DNA of 64,000 nucleotides, from positions 23,115-87,114 of the forward strand of contig NZ_JAIXZS010000100.1 of assembly GCF_027489515.1 (NCBI RefSeq), written 5' to 3'. Positions 52,389-61,352 of the stretch are shown in pieces. The position numbers and the translations under genes are program-made. How positions within the stretch are numbered: position 1 is the stretch's first letter; each line of letters begins with the position of its first letter. The notes beneath the pieces are model-generated. The model saw nothing but the letters and a program-made list of their open reading frames with translations. It did no database searches and was not told the DNA's origin. The DNA is from Novosphingobium sp. GTDB lineage: Bacteria; Pseudomonadota; Alphaproteobacteria; Sphingomonadales; Sphingomonadaceae.

Positions 52389-54209
52389 TCAGGCCTCGGC
52401 GCTGTCGAACTGCAGCCGGGCGAGGCGAGCATAGAGCCCGTTCTGCGCTGAAAGCACGCTATGCGTGCCCTGCTCGACGATTCGGCCCTTCTCCATCACC
52501 ACGATGCGGTCTGCCGCGCGCACGGTCGCGAGCCGGTGCGCAATGACCAGCGTGGTGCGCGCCTTCATCAGCTTGTCGAGCGCGTCCTGCACCAGCCGCT
52601 CGCTTTCGGCATCGAGCGCGCTGGTCGCTTCGTCGAGCAGCAGGATGGGCGCGTCGCGCAGCAGCGCGCGGGCGATGGCAATGCGCTGGCGCTGCCCGCC
52701 GGAAAGCCGCGCACCGTCCTCGCCGAGGAACGTGTCGAGCCCTTGCGGCAGTTCCTTGAGGAAGCTGGCGGCATTGGCAGCTTCGGCTGCTTCCCAGATC
52801 TGCGCATCGCTCGCGCCCCAGTTGCCATAGCGCAGATTGTCGCGCGCGGAGGCGGCAAACAGCACGCCTTCCTGCGGCACCAGCGCCATGCGTGCGCGCA
52901 CTTCGGCAGGGTCAGCCTGCGGCAAAGGCACGCCGTCGATGCGCACCGTGCCCGCGTGCGGATCGTAGAAGCGCTCGGCCAGGAGGAACAGCGTGGACTT
53001 GCCCGCGCCCGAAGGTCCGACGATCGCCACCGTCTCGCCCGGCTCCACCGCCAGCGAGAAATCCTCGAGCGCGGCGACTTCGGGTCGGCTCGGATAGCGG
53101 AACGAGACGTTCTGGAACGCGATCTGCCCGCGCGGGGGCTGGGGCAGGTGCAAGGGCCGGGCAGGGGCGGTGATCTCGGGCTGTTCGAGCAGCAGTTCGT
53201 TTAGCCGCCCCGCCGCGCCTGCACCGCGCAGCAGATCGCCGTAGACCTCGGTCAGCGCGCCGACCGCGCCCGCCACGATCCCGCCGGTGAGCACGAAAGC
53301 CGCGATCGTGCCGCCGCTGATCGAGCCATTGGCCACCGCCGTTGCGCCCTGCCACATCAGCACGGCGATCCCGCCGAACACCATGACGATGACGATCGCG
53401 GTCATGATCGAGCGGATCATGATGCGCCGCTTGGCCGCGCTGAAGGTGCGCTCCACCGCCTCGCCGAAACGGCCTGCCTCGCGGTTTTCCTGCCCGAAGG
53501 CCTGCACGACCTTCATCGCGCCGAGCACTTCGCTGATCTGCACGCCGATGTCTGCCACGCGGTCCTGGCTCGATCGCGAGGCCTTGCGCAGGCGCGAGCC
53601 GAAGAACACGATCGGCCCGACGACGACGGGGATGCCGACGAGGAGCCCCGCGGTCAGCGCCGGGGCCAGCGTGAAGAGATAGGCGATCCCGCCCAGCGCG
53701 GTGATCGAATTGCGCAGCGCGATCGAAGCCGTCGTGCCTACCACCTGCTCGATGATCGCGGTGTCCGACGTCATGCGCGAGGAGATTTCCTTCGGACTGT
53801 TCGTCTCGAAGAAGCTCGGCGGCATGCGCAGCAGGTTGCGCTGAACCTTGAGCCGGATGTCGGCAACGACGCGTTCGCCCAGCCACGACACGAAGTAGAA
53901 CCGCACCGCGGTGCCAAGGCCGAGGATGACGACCACGACCAGCAGCCAGCGGAACGAACTGTTGATCGTTTCGGCATCGGCGCCCTTGCCGAAGGCCCTG
54001 TCGATGATCGACTTGAAGCTGGCCGGAATGGCGATCGTCGCGCCCGAGGTGATCAGCAGCGCGGTCAGCGCGATGGCCACTTCGCCGGGATAGGAAGCAC
54101 CTTCGCGCAGCAGCATGCGCAGCGGGCTCAGCGTTCGCGCAGGGCGGGCGGCTGGTTCGGCTTCGGCAGCCGCTACTTCGGGGCCGGCGTTCTCTTGTGT
54201 GGCGTCCAT
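52389..54209 (-). CDS. ABC exporter, fused permease/ATPase (MsbA-like)
   Basis: Half-transporter of 606 residues: N-terminal membrane domain with about six helices (starting VAIALTALLITSGATIAIPA) and C-terminal ATPase with intact Walker A (AIVGPSGAGKSTLFLLAERF), signature LSGGQRQRIAIARALL, Walker B ILLLDEATSALDAES and switch histidine IAHRLATVRAAD. Its closest look is to MsbA-type lipid or drug exporters. Start ATG 54209; the frame further upstream overlaps the divergent promoter region. Substrate unknown. A functional contrast to the degenerate ATPase at 23275. Confidence 0.92.
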   Translation of the reverse strand: MDATQENAGPEVAAAEAEPAARPARTLSPLRMLLREGASYPGEVAIALTALLITSGATIAIPASFKSIIDRAFGKGADAETINSSFRWLLVVVVILGLGTAVRFYFVSWLGERVVADIRLKVQRNLLRMPPSFFETNSPKEISSRMTSDTAIIEQVVGTTASIALRNSITALGGIAYLFTLAPALTAGLLVGIPVVVGPIVFFGSRLRKASRSSQDRVADIGVQISEVLGAMKVVQAFGQENREAGRFGEAVERTFSAAKRRIMIRSIMTAIVIVMVFGGIAVLMWQGATAVANGSISGGTIAAFVLTGGIVAGAVGALTEVYGDLLRGAGAAGRLNELLLEQPEITAPARPLHLPQPPRGQIAFQNVSFRYPSRPEVAALEDFSLAVEPGETVAIVGPSGAGKSTLFLLAERFYDPHAGTVRIDGVPLPQADPAEVRARMALVPQEGVLFAASARDNLRYGNWGASDAQIWEAAEAANAASFLKELPQGLDTFLGEDGARLSGGQRQRIAIARALLRDAPILLLDEATSALDAESERLVQDALDKLMKARTTLVIAHRLATVRAADRIVVMEKGRIVEQGTHSVLSAQNGLYARLARLQFDSAEA

Positions 54210-54368
54210 CGACCTCGCCCTAGCCCATGCGGCGTGGTGCTGAAAGGGGGCAGCGGGGCAATACGCTCCAGCTTGGGGCAATGGTGCGTTGCACAAGGTG
54301 CAAAATCACGGCACACTGGGCCCCATCGGAGCGGCATACGGCTCCGCAACAACAGACAGGTGTTCGCA

Positions 54369-55616
54369 GTGCTCTACAAGGCTTACGAAATCCAGCGCTC
54401 CATGCTGAATGCGGGAAGCGCCATGGCATCGATGGGTGCAGAAATGCTCGCCGATCCGCGCAACCCCTGGGCGCCGTTCGGCGGCACGCAGATGATGGCC
54501 TCCGCGCTCGAGGTTTTCGCCCACGCCGCCGCCCCGCGCGGCAAGCCCGCGTTCGGGCTCAAGGTGATCACCGTCGATGGCACGCCCCATGCGGTGAAAG
54601 AGACGGTGGAGATCCAGCAGCCCTTCGGCAACCTGCGCAAGTTCACGCATGAGGGACTGCCCGCCGATGCGTCGCGCCTCCTGATCGTCGCGCCGATGAG
54701 CGGCCACTACGCCACGCTGCTGCGCGGCACGGTGGAGCGCATGCTCGAACGCTGCGTCGTCTACATCACCGACTGGGCGGATGCGAAGTACGTACCGCTC
54801 GCGGAAGGCCGCTTCGATCTCGATGAGTACATCGATTACCTGATCGGTTACCTCGAGCACATCGGCCCCGGCGCGCACATGATGGCGGTCTGCCAGCCTT
54901 CGGTCCCCGCGCTCGCCGCCACCGGTGTGATGGCGGTGCGCGAGCATCCCTGCCGCCCTGTCACTCTCACCATGATGGGCGGCCCGATCGACACGCGCGA
55001 GAGCCCGACGGCGGTCAACGATCACGCGATCACCAAGCCTTACGTGTGGTTCAAGCACAACGTGATCACCACCGTGCCGGCCAACTATCCGGGCGCAGGG
55101 CGGCAGGTCTATCCGGGCTTCGTCCAGCTCGCGAGCTTCATGTCGATGAACCTCGGCAGCCACATGATGAGCCACTACGGCCTGTTCAAGCACCTCGTGC
55201 AGGGTGATGGCGAAAGCGCGGATGCGACCAAGACGTTCTACGACGAATACCGCGCCGTCTGCGACATGACCGCCGAGTTCTACCTGCAGACCGTCGATGT
55301 CGTGTTCCAGCAGCACCTGCTGCCCAAGGGTGAGCTCTATCACCGCGACATTCGCGTCGATCTGGGCGCGATTCGCGATACCGCGATCCTGTGCATCGAG
55401 GGCGAGCGCGACGATATCTCGGGGATCGGCCAGACCAAGGCTGCGCTCAAGGTGACGCCGAACCTGCCGGAAAAGCTCAAGAAGTATCACCTCGCCCCCG
55501 AAGTCGGCCACTACGGCATCTTCAACGGTTCGCGCTGGCGGACTTCGATCGCTCCGGTGGTTGAAGGCTGGATCAAGGGCAACAGCGCCGCGCGCAGATT
55601 GAGCGTGGTGGCCTGA
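54369..55616 (+). CDS. phaZ: Intracellular polyhydroxyalkanoate (PHB) depolymerase
   Basis: Mobilises stored polyhydroxybutyrate. Typical N-terminus LYKAYEIQRSMLNAGSAMAS, APMSGHYATLLRGTVERMLE and CVVYITDWADAKYVPLAEGR are diagnostic of intracellular PhaZ. The active cysteine candidate is in HMMAVCQPSVPALAATGVMA, and the histidine in APEVGHYGIFNGSRW. 415 residues. Start is GTG 54369, in frame with an N-terminus that matches the family; an upstream frame to 54195 would cover the divergent ABC gene's leader. Divergent from the ABC exporter. Confidence 0.94.
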   Translation: MLYKAYEIQRSMLNAGSAMASMGAEMLADPRNPWAPFGGTQMMASALEVFAHAAAPRGKPAFGLKVITVDGTPHAVKETVEIQQPFGNLRKFTHEGLPADASRLLIVAPMSGHYATLLRGTVERMLERCVVYITDWADAKYVPLAEGRFDLDEYIDYLIGYLEHIGPGAHMMAVCQPSVPALAATGVMAVREHPCRPVTLTMMGGPIDTRESPTAVNDHAITKPYVWFKHNVITTVPANYPGAGRQVYPGFVQLASFMSMNLGSHMMSHYGLFKHLVQGDGESADATKTFYDEYRAVCDMTAEFYLQTVDVVFQQHLLPKGELYHRDIRVDLGAIRDTAILCIEGERDDISGIGQTKAALKVTPNLPEKLKKYHLAPEVGHYGIFNGSRWRTSIAPVVEGWIKGNSAARRLSVVA

Positions 55617-55660
55617 TCCGGGCCTCACCGCCTGAAGGTGGGGTGCATTCGGGTAGGAAA

Positions 55661-55709
55661 GCAGGCTTTCCATGTGCTGAAATGGCACGTCACCGGCGAA
55701 ATCGCCGGT
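55661..55709 (+). terminator. Two small hairpins after phaZ, possible terminator
   Basis: GGAAAGC-AG-GCTTTCC near 55657-55672 and ACCGGCG-AAAT-CGCCGGT at 55692-55709 form two 7-bp stems 40-90 bp past the phaZ stop. There is no T run, so factor-independent termination is doubtful; a role in the 5' leader of the next gene is equally possible. Confidence 0.25.
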
Positions 55710-55792
55710 AGACAAGGGGTGTTCGCATACTGGAAATACTGTGAAACACTTTGGCAAACCCGAGGCTGCAGTTGTCTGGCACCGAGACTCCC

Positions 55793-56749
55793 ATGGATGT
55801 GTTACTGCCATGCGTGGGTAACATCGATCGGTTGGGGGCCGATGATGGCTGCGATGAGGATGCCGAATTGCAAACGACGCCGTTTCCGCCCCGTGTCAGC
55901 GTGGTCCTTCCCGTCCACAACGGCGCTGCCTATCTCGATGCCGCTATCGACTCGATCCTCGGGCAGACATTCGCCGATTTCGAGCTGATCTGCGTCGATG
56001 ACGGCTCGACCGATGCCACGCCGGATATCCTGCGCAGTTACGCTGACGCCGATTCCCGCATTCGCGTTATCACCAATCGCCCCAACAAGGGCCTGCCCGG
56101 TGCATTGAACACCGGGTTTGCCGCAGCGCGCGGGAGCCTGCACACCTGGACATCGGACGACAACATCGCGCGGCCGCAGATGCTGGAACGGCTGGTCGCG
56201 GCGCTCGATGCCAACCCGGCGGCGGCGATTGCCCACGGCAACTACAGCGTGATCGATGCCGATGGCCGTGTGACCGGACTGCAGAAGGTTGGCCCTGCCA
56301 GCGATCTCCTGCTGGGCAACAAGATCGGCGCGGCCTTCCTCTACCGGGCCGAGGTGACGCAGACCCTGACCGGCTATGACGAAGCGCTGTTCGGGGTGGA
56401 GGACTACGATTTCTGGCTGCGCGCAGCGCGCAGCTTCCAGTTCGTCACGCTCGACGAAGACCTCTATCTCTACCGCCGCCACGAAGCGAGCCTGACGGAT
56501 CGCCGCGCCGCGCGGATCCACCGGCTGACCACGCAGATCCTGCGCCGCGAGCTCGCCTTCGTTCCCGATCGCAAGCTGCGCGCGCGGGCGCTGGTCGAGC
56601 AGGGCATGGCGAGCCGGATCGAACCCCGCCTCGCCATGCTGGCGCAAGGCCTTGCGCTGTCACCGGGGCTGGCGCACGGCCGGATCGTCCCGATCCTGCG
56701 CCACCTGGCCCATCACGTCCTGCGCGTTTTCAAACGAAGAACTGGGTAA
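55793..56749 (+). CDS. GT2-family glycosyltransferase
   Basis: Inverting GT-A transferase, about 318 residues. Start of fold: RVSVVLPVHNGAAYLDAAID, donor loop FELICVDDGSTDATPDILRS and the metal-binding stretch HTWTSDDNIARPQMLERLVA (DDN in place of DxD). GVEDYDFWLRAARSFQFVTL is the catalytic ED region. ATG 55793 chosen over a TTG at 55751. Converges with the MaoC gene, stops overlapping by about 20 bases. Likely acts on a cell-surface glycan. Confidence 0.87.
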   Translation: MDVLLPCVGNIDRLGADDGCDEDAELQTTPFPPRVSVVLPVHNGAAYLDAAIDSILGQTFADFELICVDDGSTDATPDILRSYADADSRIRVITNRPNKGLPGALNTGFAAARGSLHTWTSDDNIARPQMLERLVAALDANPAAAIAHGNYSVIDADGRVTGLQKVGPASDLLLGNKIGAAFLYRAEVTQTLTGYDEALFGVEDYDFWLRAARSFQFVTLDEDLYLYRRHEASLTDRRAARIHRLTTQILRRELAFVPDRKLRARALVEQGMASRIEPRLAMLAQGLALSPGLAHGRIVPILRHLAHHVLRVFKRRTG

Positions 56750-57188
56750 TCCATTCGCAGATCAGCGCGGGCTTGGCCTCGCCCTCGATCTCGACCGTGA
56801 TTTCCATCGTCTGCTGCCACTGACCGGGGCGCTTCTCGTCCAGTTCGAGCAGCTTGAACACGCCGCGCACGCGCTTGCCAGAGCGCACCGGGGCAAGGAA
56901 GCGTGTCTTGTTGCCGCCGTAGTTGACGCCCATCTTCACGCCTTCGGGGCGCGGGCAATCGCTTTCTTGGGTCAGCAACGGGATCAGCGAGAGCGTGAGG
57001 AAGCCGTGCGCGATCGTTCCGCCAAACGGCGTGAGCTTGGCCTTTTCCTCGTCGATGTGGATGAACTGGAAGTCGCCCGTCGCCTCGGCGAACTGGTTGA
57101 TCCGCTCCTGCGTCACCTCGATCCATGCCGAGGTGCCCACCACCTGGCCGACCAGCTCCTTGATTGCGCCTGGTGCCATTGCTTTCAT
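56730..57188 (-). CDS. MaoC-like (R)-specific enoyl-CoA hydratase
   Basis: Hot-dog fold hydratase of about 152 residues. The catalytic Asp/His region is ATGDFQFIHIDEEKAKLTPF and AHGFLTLSLIPLL follows, the MaoC hydratase motif. With phaZ nearby it may link beta-oxidation intermediates to PHA metabolism (PhaJ-like), though MaoC proteins have other roles. Start ATG 57188 is preferred because GGGAG is 9 bases upstream; 57197 is another in-frame ATG. Confidence 0.88.
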   Translation of the reverse strand: MKAMAPGAIKELVGQVVGTSAWIEVTQERINQFAEATGDFQFIHIDEEKAKLTPFGGTIAHGFLTLSLIPLLTQESDCPRPEGVKMGVNYGGNKTRFLAPVRSGKRVRGVFKLLELDEKRPGQWQQTMEITVEIEGEAKPALICEWITQFFV

Positions 57189-57267
57189 TGCTGCCATCTC
57201 CCGCTGCGGAATGTGTCTCCTGCCGCCTACCCTTGGCGGCAAGTTGCCCTGTGTTCAACGGTCTCGT

Positions 57268-58362
57268 TCAGGGCGAGGGCACGGTCTTGCGCCCTGGGCC
57301 TGGCTGCAGGGCATTGAGCGCGCGCTGGGCAGGCAGCTCGATCAGCGCGTGGGAGAGGCCCGAGACGATCACGAGCAGGCCGATGAATGCGGTGAGTTGC
57401 CAGAGGCCAAGCTGCAGATCGGGGCCGACGAGCACCAGCTTGAACACGATGAACAGGCCGAAGTGGCACAGGTAGGTTGAATAGCTCACCTCCCCCAGCC
57501 AGTGCAGCGGCCCCTTCGCGAGCCGGCGGGCAACAGGGCCCTCGGCCAGCGCCATCGACAGCAGGAGCAGCAGCAGCGCCAGCGGAACCCACGCCGTTTC
57601 CGCAAGGCCGAACCAGAGACCGGCCGTCACCGTCGCCGCGGCGGCAAGGCCGCAGCCAAGGCCGATCTGACGCGCAGCGGGCAGGCCATGCCATTGCAGC
57701 CACAAGCGCGCCGCGAAGGTCCCGGCGGTAAACTCGATCAGGCAGCGTGCGAGCCCGAGCGTCGTGATCGCATCGCCGAGGCTGGAATGGCCCCACGCGC
57801 CGTAAAGCAGGTGGAGGCCCATTAGCAGCAGGGCAAGGCCGGCCAGCAGGGCGGCGCTGCCGAGCGCGCGCCTGCCCAGCACCGCCAGCAGCGGAAACAG
57901 CAGATAGGCCGCCATCTCGGTGCTGATCGACCAGGCCGGGTGGTTCCATGCAAGCGCGCCGGTGAAGCCCCAGTTCTGGATCAGCAGCACGTGGAGCGGC
58001 AGTTCGGCGAAGGGGTAGCCGGACCGGTCCTTGCCGGTGATCAGGAGAGCCATCGCGAGCAGGACAAAACCGGCCAGCACCACGGCGTGAAGCGGCCAGA
58101 TGCGCGCTATGCGGCGCCACCAGAAGCCGCCGATGGCCGATGGCTCGCCGCGCGCCAGCCGCGGTCCATAGGTGAGCCAGAGCACGAAGCCCGAAAGCAT
58201 GAAAAACAGATCGACCGCGAGATAGCCCTTCGCAAGGACAGCGATCACCGGCGCGGGCAGGAGCCCGGCCAAAGAGAGGCGGATGTGGTAGAACACCACC
58301 AGCCAGGCCGCGATCCCGCGCATCCCGGTCAGCGCTTCAAGGCGCAGGGGCTGACCAGTCAC
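57268..58362 (-). CDS. Membrane acyltransferase family 3 (OafA-like)
   Basis: Integral membrane O-acyltransferase with about ten hydrophobic helices, 364 residues. LEALTGMRGIAAWLVVFYHI with the catalytic-type histidine, VDLFFMLSGFVLWLTYG, FWWRRIARIWPLHAVVLAGF and HPAWSISTEMAAYLLFPLLA are the family's conserved segments. Start GTG 58362 has GAGGAG 8 bases upstream. It starts 14 bases after the polymerase/ligase stop, so the two are probably co-transcribed. Probably adds acetyl or another acyl group to the glycan. Confidence 0.9.
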   Translation of the reverse strand: MTGQPLRLEALTGMRGIAAWLVVFYHIRLSLAGLLPAPVIAVLAKGYLAVDLFFMLSGFVLWLTYGPRLARGEPSAIGGFWWRRIARIWPLHAVVLAGFVLLAMALLITGKDRSGYPFAELPLHVLLIQNWGFTGALAWNHPAWSISTEMAAYLLFPLLAVLGRRALGSAALLAGLALLLMGLHLLYGAWGHSSLGDAITTLGLARCLIEFTAGTFAARLWLQWHGLPAARQIGLGCGLAAAATVTAGLWFGLAETAWVPLALLLLLLSMALAEGPVARRLAKGPLHWLGEVSYSTYLCHFGLFIVFKLVLVGPDLQLGLWQLTAFIGLLVIVSGLSHALIELPAQRALNALQPGPGRKTVPSP

Positions 58363-58375
58363 CGCGCGAAACTCC

Positions 58376-59785
58376 TCACCGCGCGAAACCCTTGGGCAGG
58401 CCGGGCGCTTCGGCCGGTTCGTCGCTGCGCGCCGCGGACGCCTTGCCCGCAACCTGCTGCCACTGCGAGGGCGGTGCGAGCCGGCGCGAGACCTGCATGG
58501 CTAGCGCGATCTGGAGCCCGATCAGCATGAAGATGAACGGCTGGAACGCGATCCCGACGAACAGCGCGCCGAACATGTAGACGCAGTGGCCCGATTGCAG
58601 CGCCAGCGCCAGCGAACGGTCCGACCGGCTGATCGCATCGGTCATGCGGCGCAGCCGGCGCTGGATCAGCTCGAGCTGGACGATGCCGGAGATATGGAGC
58701 AGCAGCCACATCGCAAGGCCGGGATAGCCCTGCTCGCCCAGCATCTCGAAATAGCCCGAATGGTAGGCGCGCGCCTTTTCCTCGATCCGTTGGGTCTCGA
58801 TCGCGGTGTTGTTGTCGCCCGCGTTCTCGGCCTTGACCGTGTCATAGCTGACCCGGTTCTGGCGGAAGGCATCGAAGCCGCCGCCGAAGGGATGCGTCTT
58901 CGCGAAATCGATCGTCCACATCCACACCGCCATGCGGGTCGAGGCGGACTGGTCGGACTTGTGGTTCTCGATCGTGTTCATCCGGTCGAGATAGCTCTGC
59001 GGCAGGAACGGGACGGCGACGCTGGCAAGTCCGGCGATAACGCCGATGTAGAGCAGCGGCCGCTTCACCGAACGGAGCGAGAGTGCGATGAGGATGAAAA
59101 GGCAGATCAGCCCGGTGCGCGTCTGCGTGCCGATCGGGATCAGGCAGCAGGCAAAGCCGAGCGCGAGCGCGAACAGCGTGACGAGCTTGCCCGGTCGGAA
59201 GATCGTGCCGAACCGCGCCAGCCAGACGATCAGCGGAATCGTGGCGACCGCCACCATCGAGAGCGTGCTGCCCTCGTAGATGCCGGTGTTGTCGTTCACC
59301 AGGAGCCGCAGCGTGCCGTAGCCGCCGCCGCCCGAAGCGACCGTCTTGATCCCGCCGCCGATCACGATGCAGGCCAGCGAAAGCACCATGGTGAGCGCCA
59401 GCGCCTCGATCCGCAGCCGCGTGCGCACGGTGAGGGGGAGGAACAGGGCAAAGACCAGCGCCTTCCACACCCAGCTCCACTTATCGAGCGCTTCTTCGGG
59501 GAAATCGGCACTTCGGGTGGTTAGGCCGCAATAGATCAGCAGCAGCAAGAGCAGGAGCTGGCGGGGCGAAAAGCGCATGCCGGTCTTGTCGTCCGCGACT
59601 GCCCAAGCCGTCACCGCGCCGATGAAGGCGATCAGGCTGATCGGGATCGACTGGAGGAAGCCCCAGCTCACCTTCTGCGGCGCGAGGATGTCGATATAGG
59701 CGTAGGCCAGCACGAACAGGAACGGCCGCCGGACCCCGGCCGCGAAGAAGGCTGTCACGAAGGACGTGAGAAAGAGATTAAGCAC
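58376..59785 (-). CDS. O-antigen polymerase/ligase family, exosortase A-associated type
   Basis: Polytopic membrane protein (469 residues, about ten helices) resembling the putative O-glycosylation ligase found with exosortase A systems. AAGVRRPFLFVLAYAYIDIL at the N-terminus, LLVNDNTGIYEGSTLSMVAV, a periplasmic loop ASTRMAVWMWTIDFAKTHPF and HSGYFEMLGEQGYPGLAMWL are Wzy_C/ligase features. Start GTG 59785 overlaps the stop of the small upstream gene by 8 bases (GTGCTTAA) and follows GAGGG. Acts in the periplasm to polymerise or transfer undecaprenyl-linked glycan. Confidence 0.85.
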   Translation of the reverse strand: MLNLFLTSFVTAFFAAGVRRPFLFVLAYAYIDILAPQKVSWGFLQSIPISLIAFIGAVTAWAVADDKTGMRFSPRQLLLLLLLIYCGLTTRSADFPEEALDKWSWVWKALVFALFLPLTVRTRLRIEALALTMVLSLACIVIGGGIKTVASGGGGYGTLRLLVNDNTGIYEGSTLSMVAVATIPLIVWLARFGTIFRPGKLVTLFALALGFACCLIPIGTQTRTGLICLFILIALSLRSVKRPLLYIGVIAGLASVAVPFLPQSYLDRMNTIENHKSDQSASTRMAVWMWTIDFAKTHPFGGGFDAFRQNRVSYDTVKAENAGDNNTAIETQRIEEKARAYHSGYFEMLGEQGYPGLAMWLLLHISGIVQLELIQRRLRRMTDAISRSDRSLALALQSGHCVYMFGALFVGIAFQPFIFMLIGLQIALAMQVSRRLAPPSQWQQVAGKASAARSDEPAEAPGLPKGFAR

Positions 59786-59951
59786 CCGGAGTGCCCTCGC
59801 CGGACTGCGGCGCGACGGGCTTGCGCCGCGGCGGGAAGCCCCGGAGATTGGGTGCCGAAGGATCGGAATCGAGATCATCGCGGTGCAGCAGGCGCCATAT
59901 GGCGATTGCCATCAGCACATGCGGCAGGACCACGGTGAAGATATCGATCAT
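59778..59951 (-). CDS. 57-residue single-helix membrane protein
   Basis: Short gene on the minus strand, ATG 59951 to TAA 59778, overlapping the ligase GTG start by 8 bases. The product begins MIDIFTVVLPHVLMAIAIWR, a likely membrane helix, and continues with a polar, proline/arginine-rich tail (LLHRDDLDSDPSAPNLRGF). No homologue is recognised. Tight overlap with the ligase gene suggests coupled expression, perhaps a small partner of the polymerase/ligase. The coding claim rests on frame, overlap and helix, so it needs comparison with related genomes. Confidence 0.55.
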   Translation of the reverse strand: MIDIFTVVLPHVLMAIAIWRLLHRDDLDSDPSAPNLRGFPPRRKPVAPQSGEGTPGA

Positions 59952-60048
59952 GCGGCGCGCCCAGGCTGGAGTGCGGTCCCGGATCGGGCCCTGTCACACG
60001 CCAGCTTTAAGCGGGTTCGGTTGACGCGGCGTTAAGTCCTCCCGTGCC

Positions 60049-61293
60049 ATGACACAGCGCATGACCCGGGTGCTTCACATTCTCGATCATTCGCTGCCAC
60101 TGCAAAGCGGCTACACCTTCCGCACCCGCGCCATTCTGAAGGCGCAGGAAGGGCTGGGACACGCTGTGCGCGGCCTCACCGGCCAGCGCCATAGCGCCGC
60201 ATTGACGGGCGCAGAACCCGAAGTGCACGACGGCCTTCGCTTTCATCGCACGCCTGGCAAGCCCTCCGGCCCGCCGGGTCTCAGCGAATGGCAGGAAATC
60301 GGTGCGCTCGCCCGCCGGATCGAAACCGTGGCGCGCGAATGGCAACCAGAGGTGCTCCACGCCCATTCGCCCGCGCTTGGCGGCCTTGCCGCAGTGCGCG
60401 CCGGGCGCCGCCTTGGCCTCCCCGTCGTCTACGAGATACGCGCCTTCTGGGAAGATGCCGCGGTGGGCAATGGCACCGGCAGCGAAGGCTCGCTGCGCTA
60501 CCGGCTTACCCGTGCGCTCGAAGACCGGGTGGTGCGCGGTGCCGATGCTGTCGTCACCATCTGCGAAGGGCTGCGCAGCGATCTCGTTGCGCGCGGCGTT
60601 CCGGCGTCCAAGATCTCGATCATGCCCAACGGTGTCGATCTCGCGCTGTTCGGCCAGCCGCTCGAACGCGATGCCGATTTCGCGCGCAGCCTCGGGCTCG
60701 GCGATGGGCCGGTGATAGGCTTCCTTGGCAGCTTCTATCCCTACGAAGGGCTGGACGACCTGATCGCCGCGATGCCGATGATCCTCGCTCGCCAGAGCGA
60801 CGCGCGCCTGCTGCTCGTCGGCGGCGGCCCGGCCGAGGCGGCGCTGCGCGCGCAGGCTGCTGCCTCCCCCGCCGCGCATGCCATTCATTTCATCGGCCGT
60901 GTGCCGCACCACGAGGTCGATCGCTACTACGCGCTCGTCGATGTGGTCTGCTACCCGCGCAAGGCGATGCGCCTTACCGAACTCGTGACGCCGCTCAAAC
61001 CGCTCGAAGCCATGGCGCAGGGCAAGCTTGTCGCCGCAAGTGCGGTCGGCGGCCACCGCGAACTGATCGAGGACGGGATGACCGGCACGCTGTTCCCGCC
61101 CGATGACCCCGCCGGCCTCGCCGCCGCCATGGCCAGCCTGCTGGGTGATCGCGCGATGTGGGATGCCCGCCGCACTGTTGCCCGCGCTTTCGTGGAACGC
61201 GCACATGATTGGTCCCGTAACGCGGCGCGTTATGATTCCGTTTACCAAACCCTGTTAACCCGAAAGCAAGCAATCCCCGGCGCCGCGGCCTGA
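60049..61293 (+). CDS. Exosortase A-associated GT4 glycosyltransferase
   Basis: GT-B glycosyltransferase of 414 residues. The start RVLHILDHSLPLQSGYTFRT is distinctive of the PEP-CTERM/exosortase A-associated glycosyltransferase family (Daro_2409 type). VVYEIRAFWEDAAVGNGTG, VVTICEGLRSDLVARGVPAS and IGFLGSFYPYEGLDDLIAAM follow; VTPLKPLEAMAQGKLVAASA carries the EX7E-like donor site. ATG 60049; a second ATG at 60061 fits MTRVLHIL. Divergent from the ligase/small protein pair. It overlaps by 1 base the extended frame of the following gene. Confidence 0.9.
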   Translation: MTQRMTRVLHILDHSLPLQSGYTFRTRAILKAQEGLGHAVRGLTGQRHSAALTGAEPEVHDGLRFHRTPGKPSGPPGLSEWQEIGALARRIETVAREWQPEVLHAHSPALGGLAAVRAGRRLGLPVVYEIRAFWEDAAVGNGTGSEGSLRYRLTRALEDRVVRGADAVVTICEGLRSDLVARGVPASKISIMPNGVDLALFGQPLERDADFARSLGLGDGPVIGFLGSFYPYEGLDDLIAAMPMILARQSDARLLLVGGGPAEAALRAQAAASPAAHAIHFIGRVPHHEVDRYYALVDVVCYPRKAMRLTELVTPLKPLEAMAQGKLVAASAVGGHRELIEDGMTGTLFPPDDPAGLAAAMASLLGDRAMWDARRTVARAFVERAHDWSRNAARYDSVYQTLLTRKQAIPGAAA

Positions 61294-61352
61294 TGCAGGG
61301 CCAGGTGCCCGCGGGATCACCGTTCCACCCATTCCGGGGTCTGACACGCACC

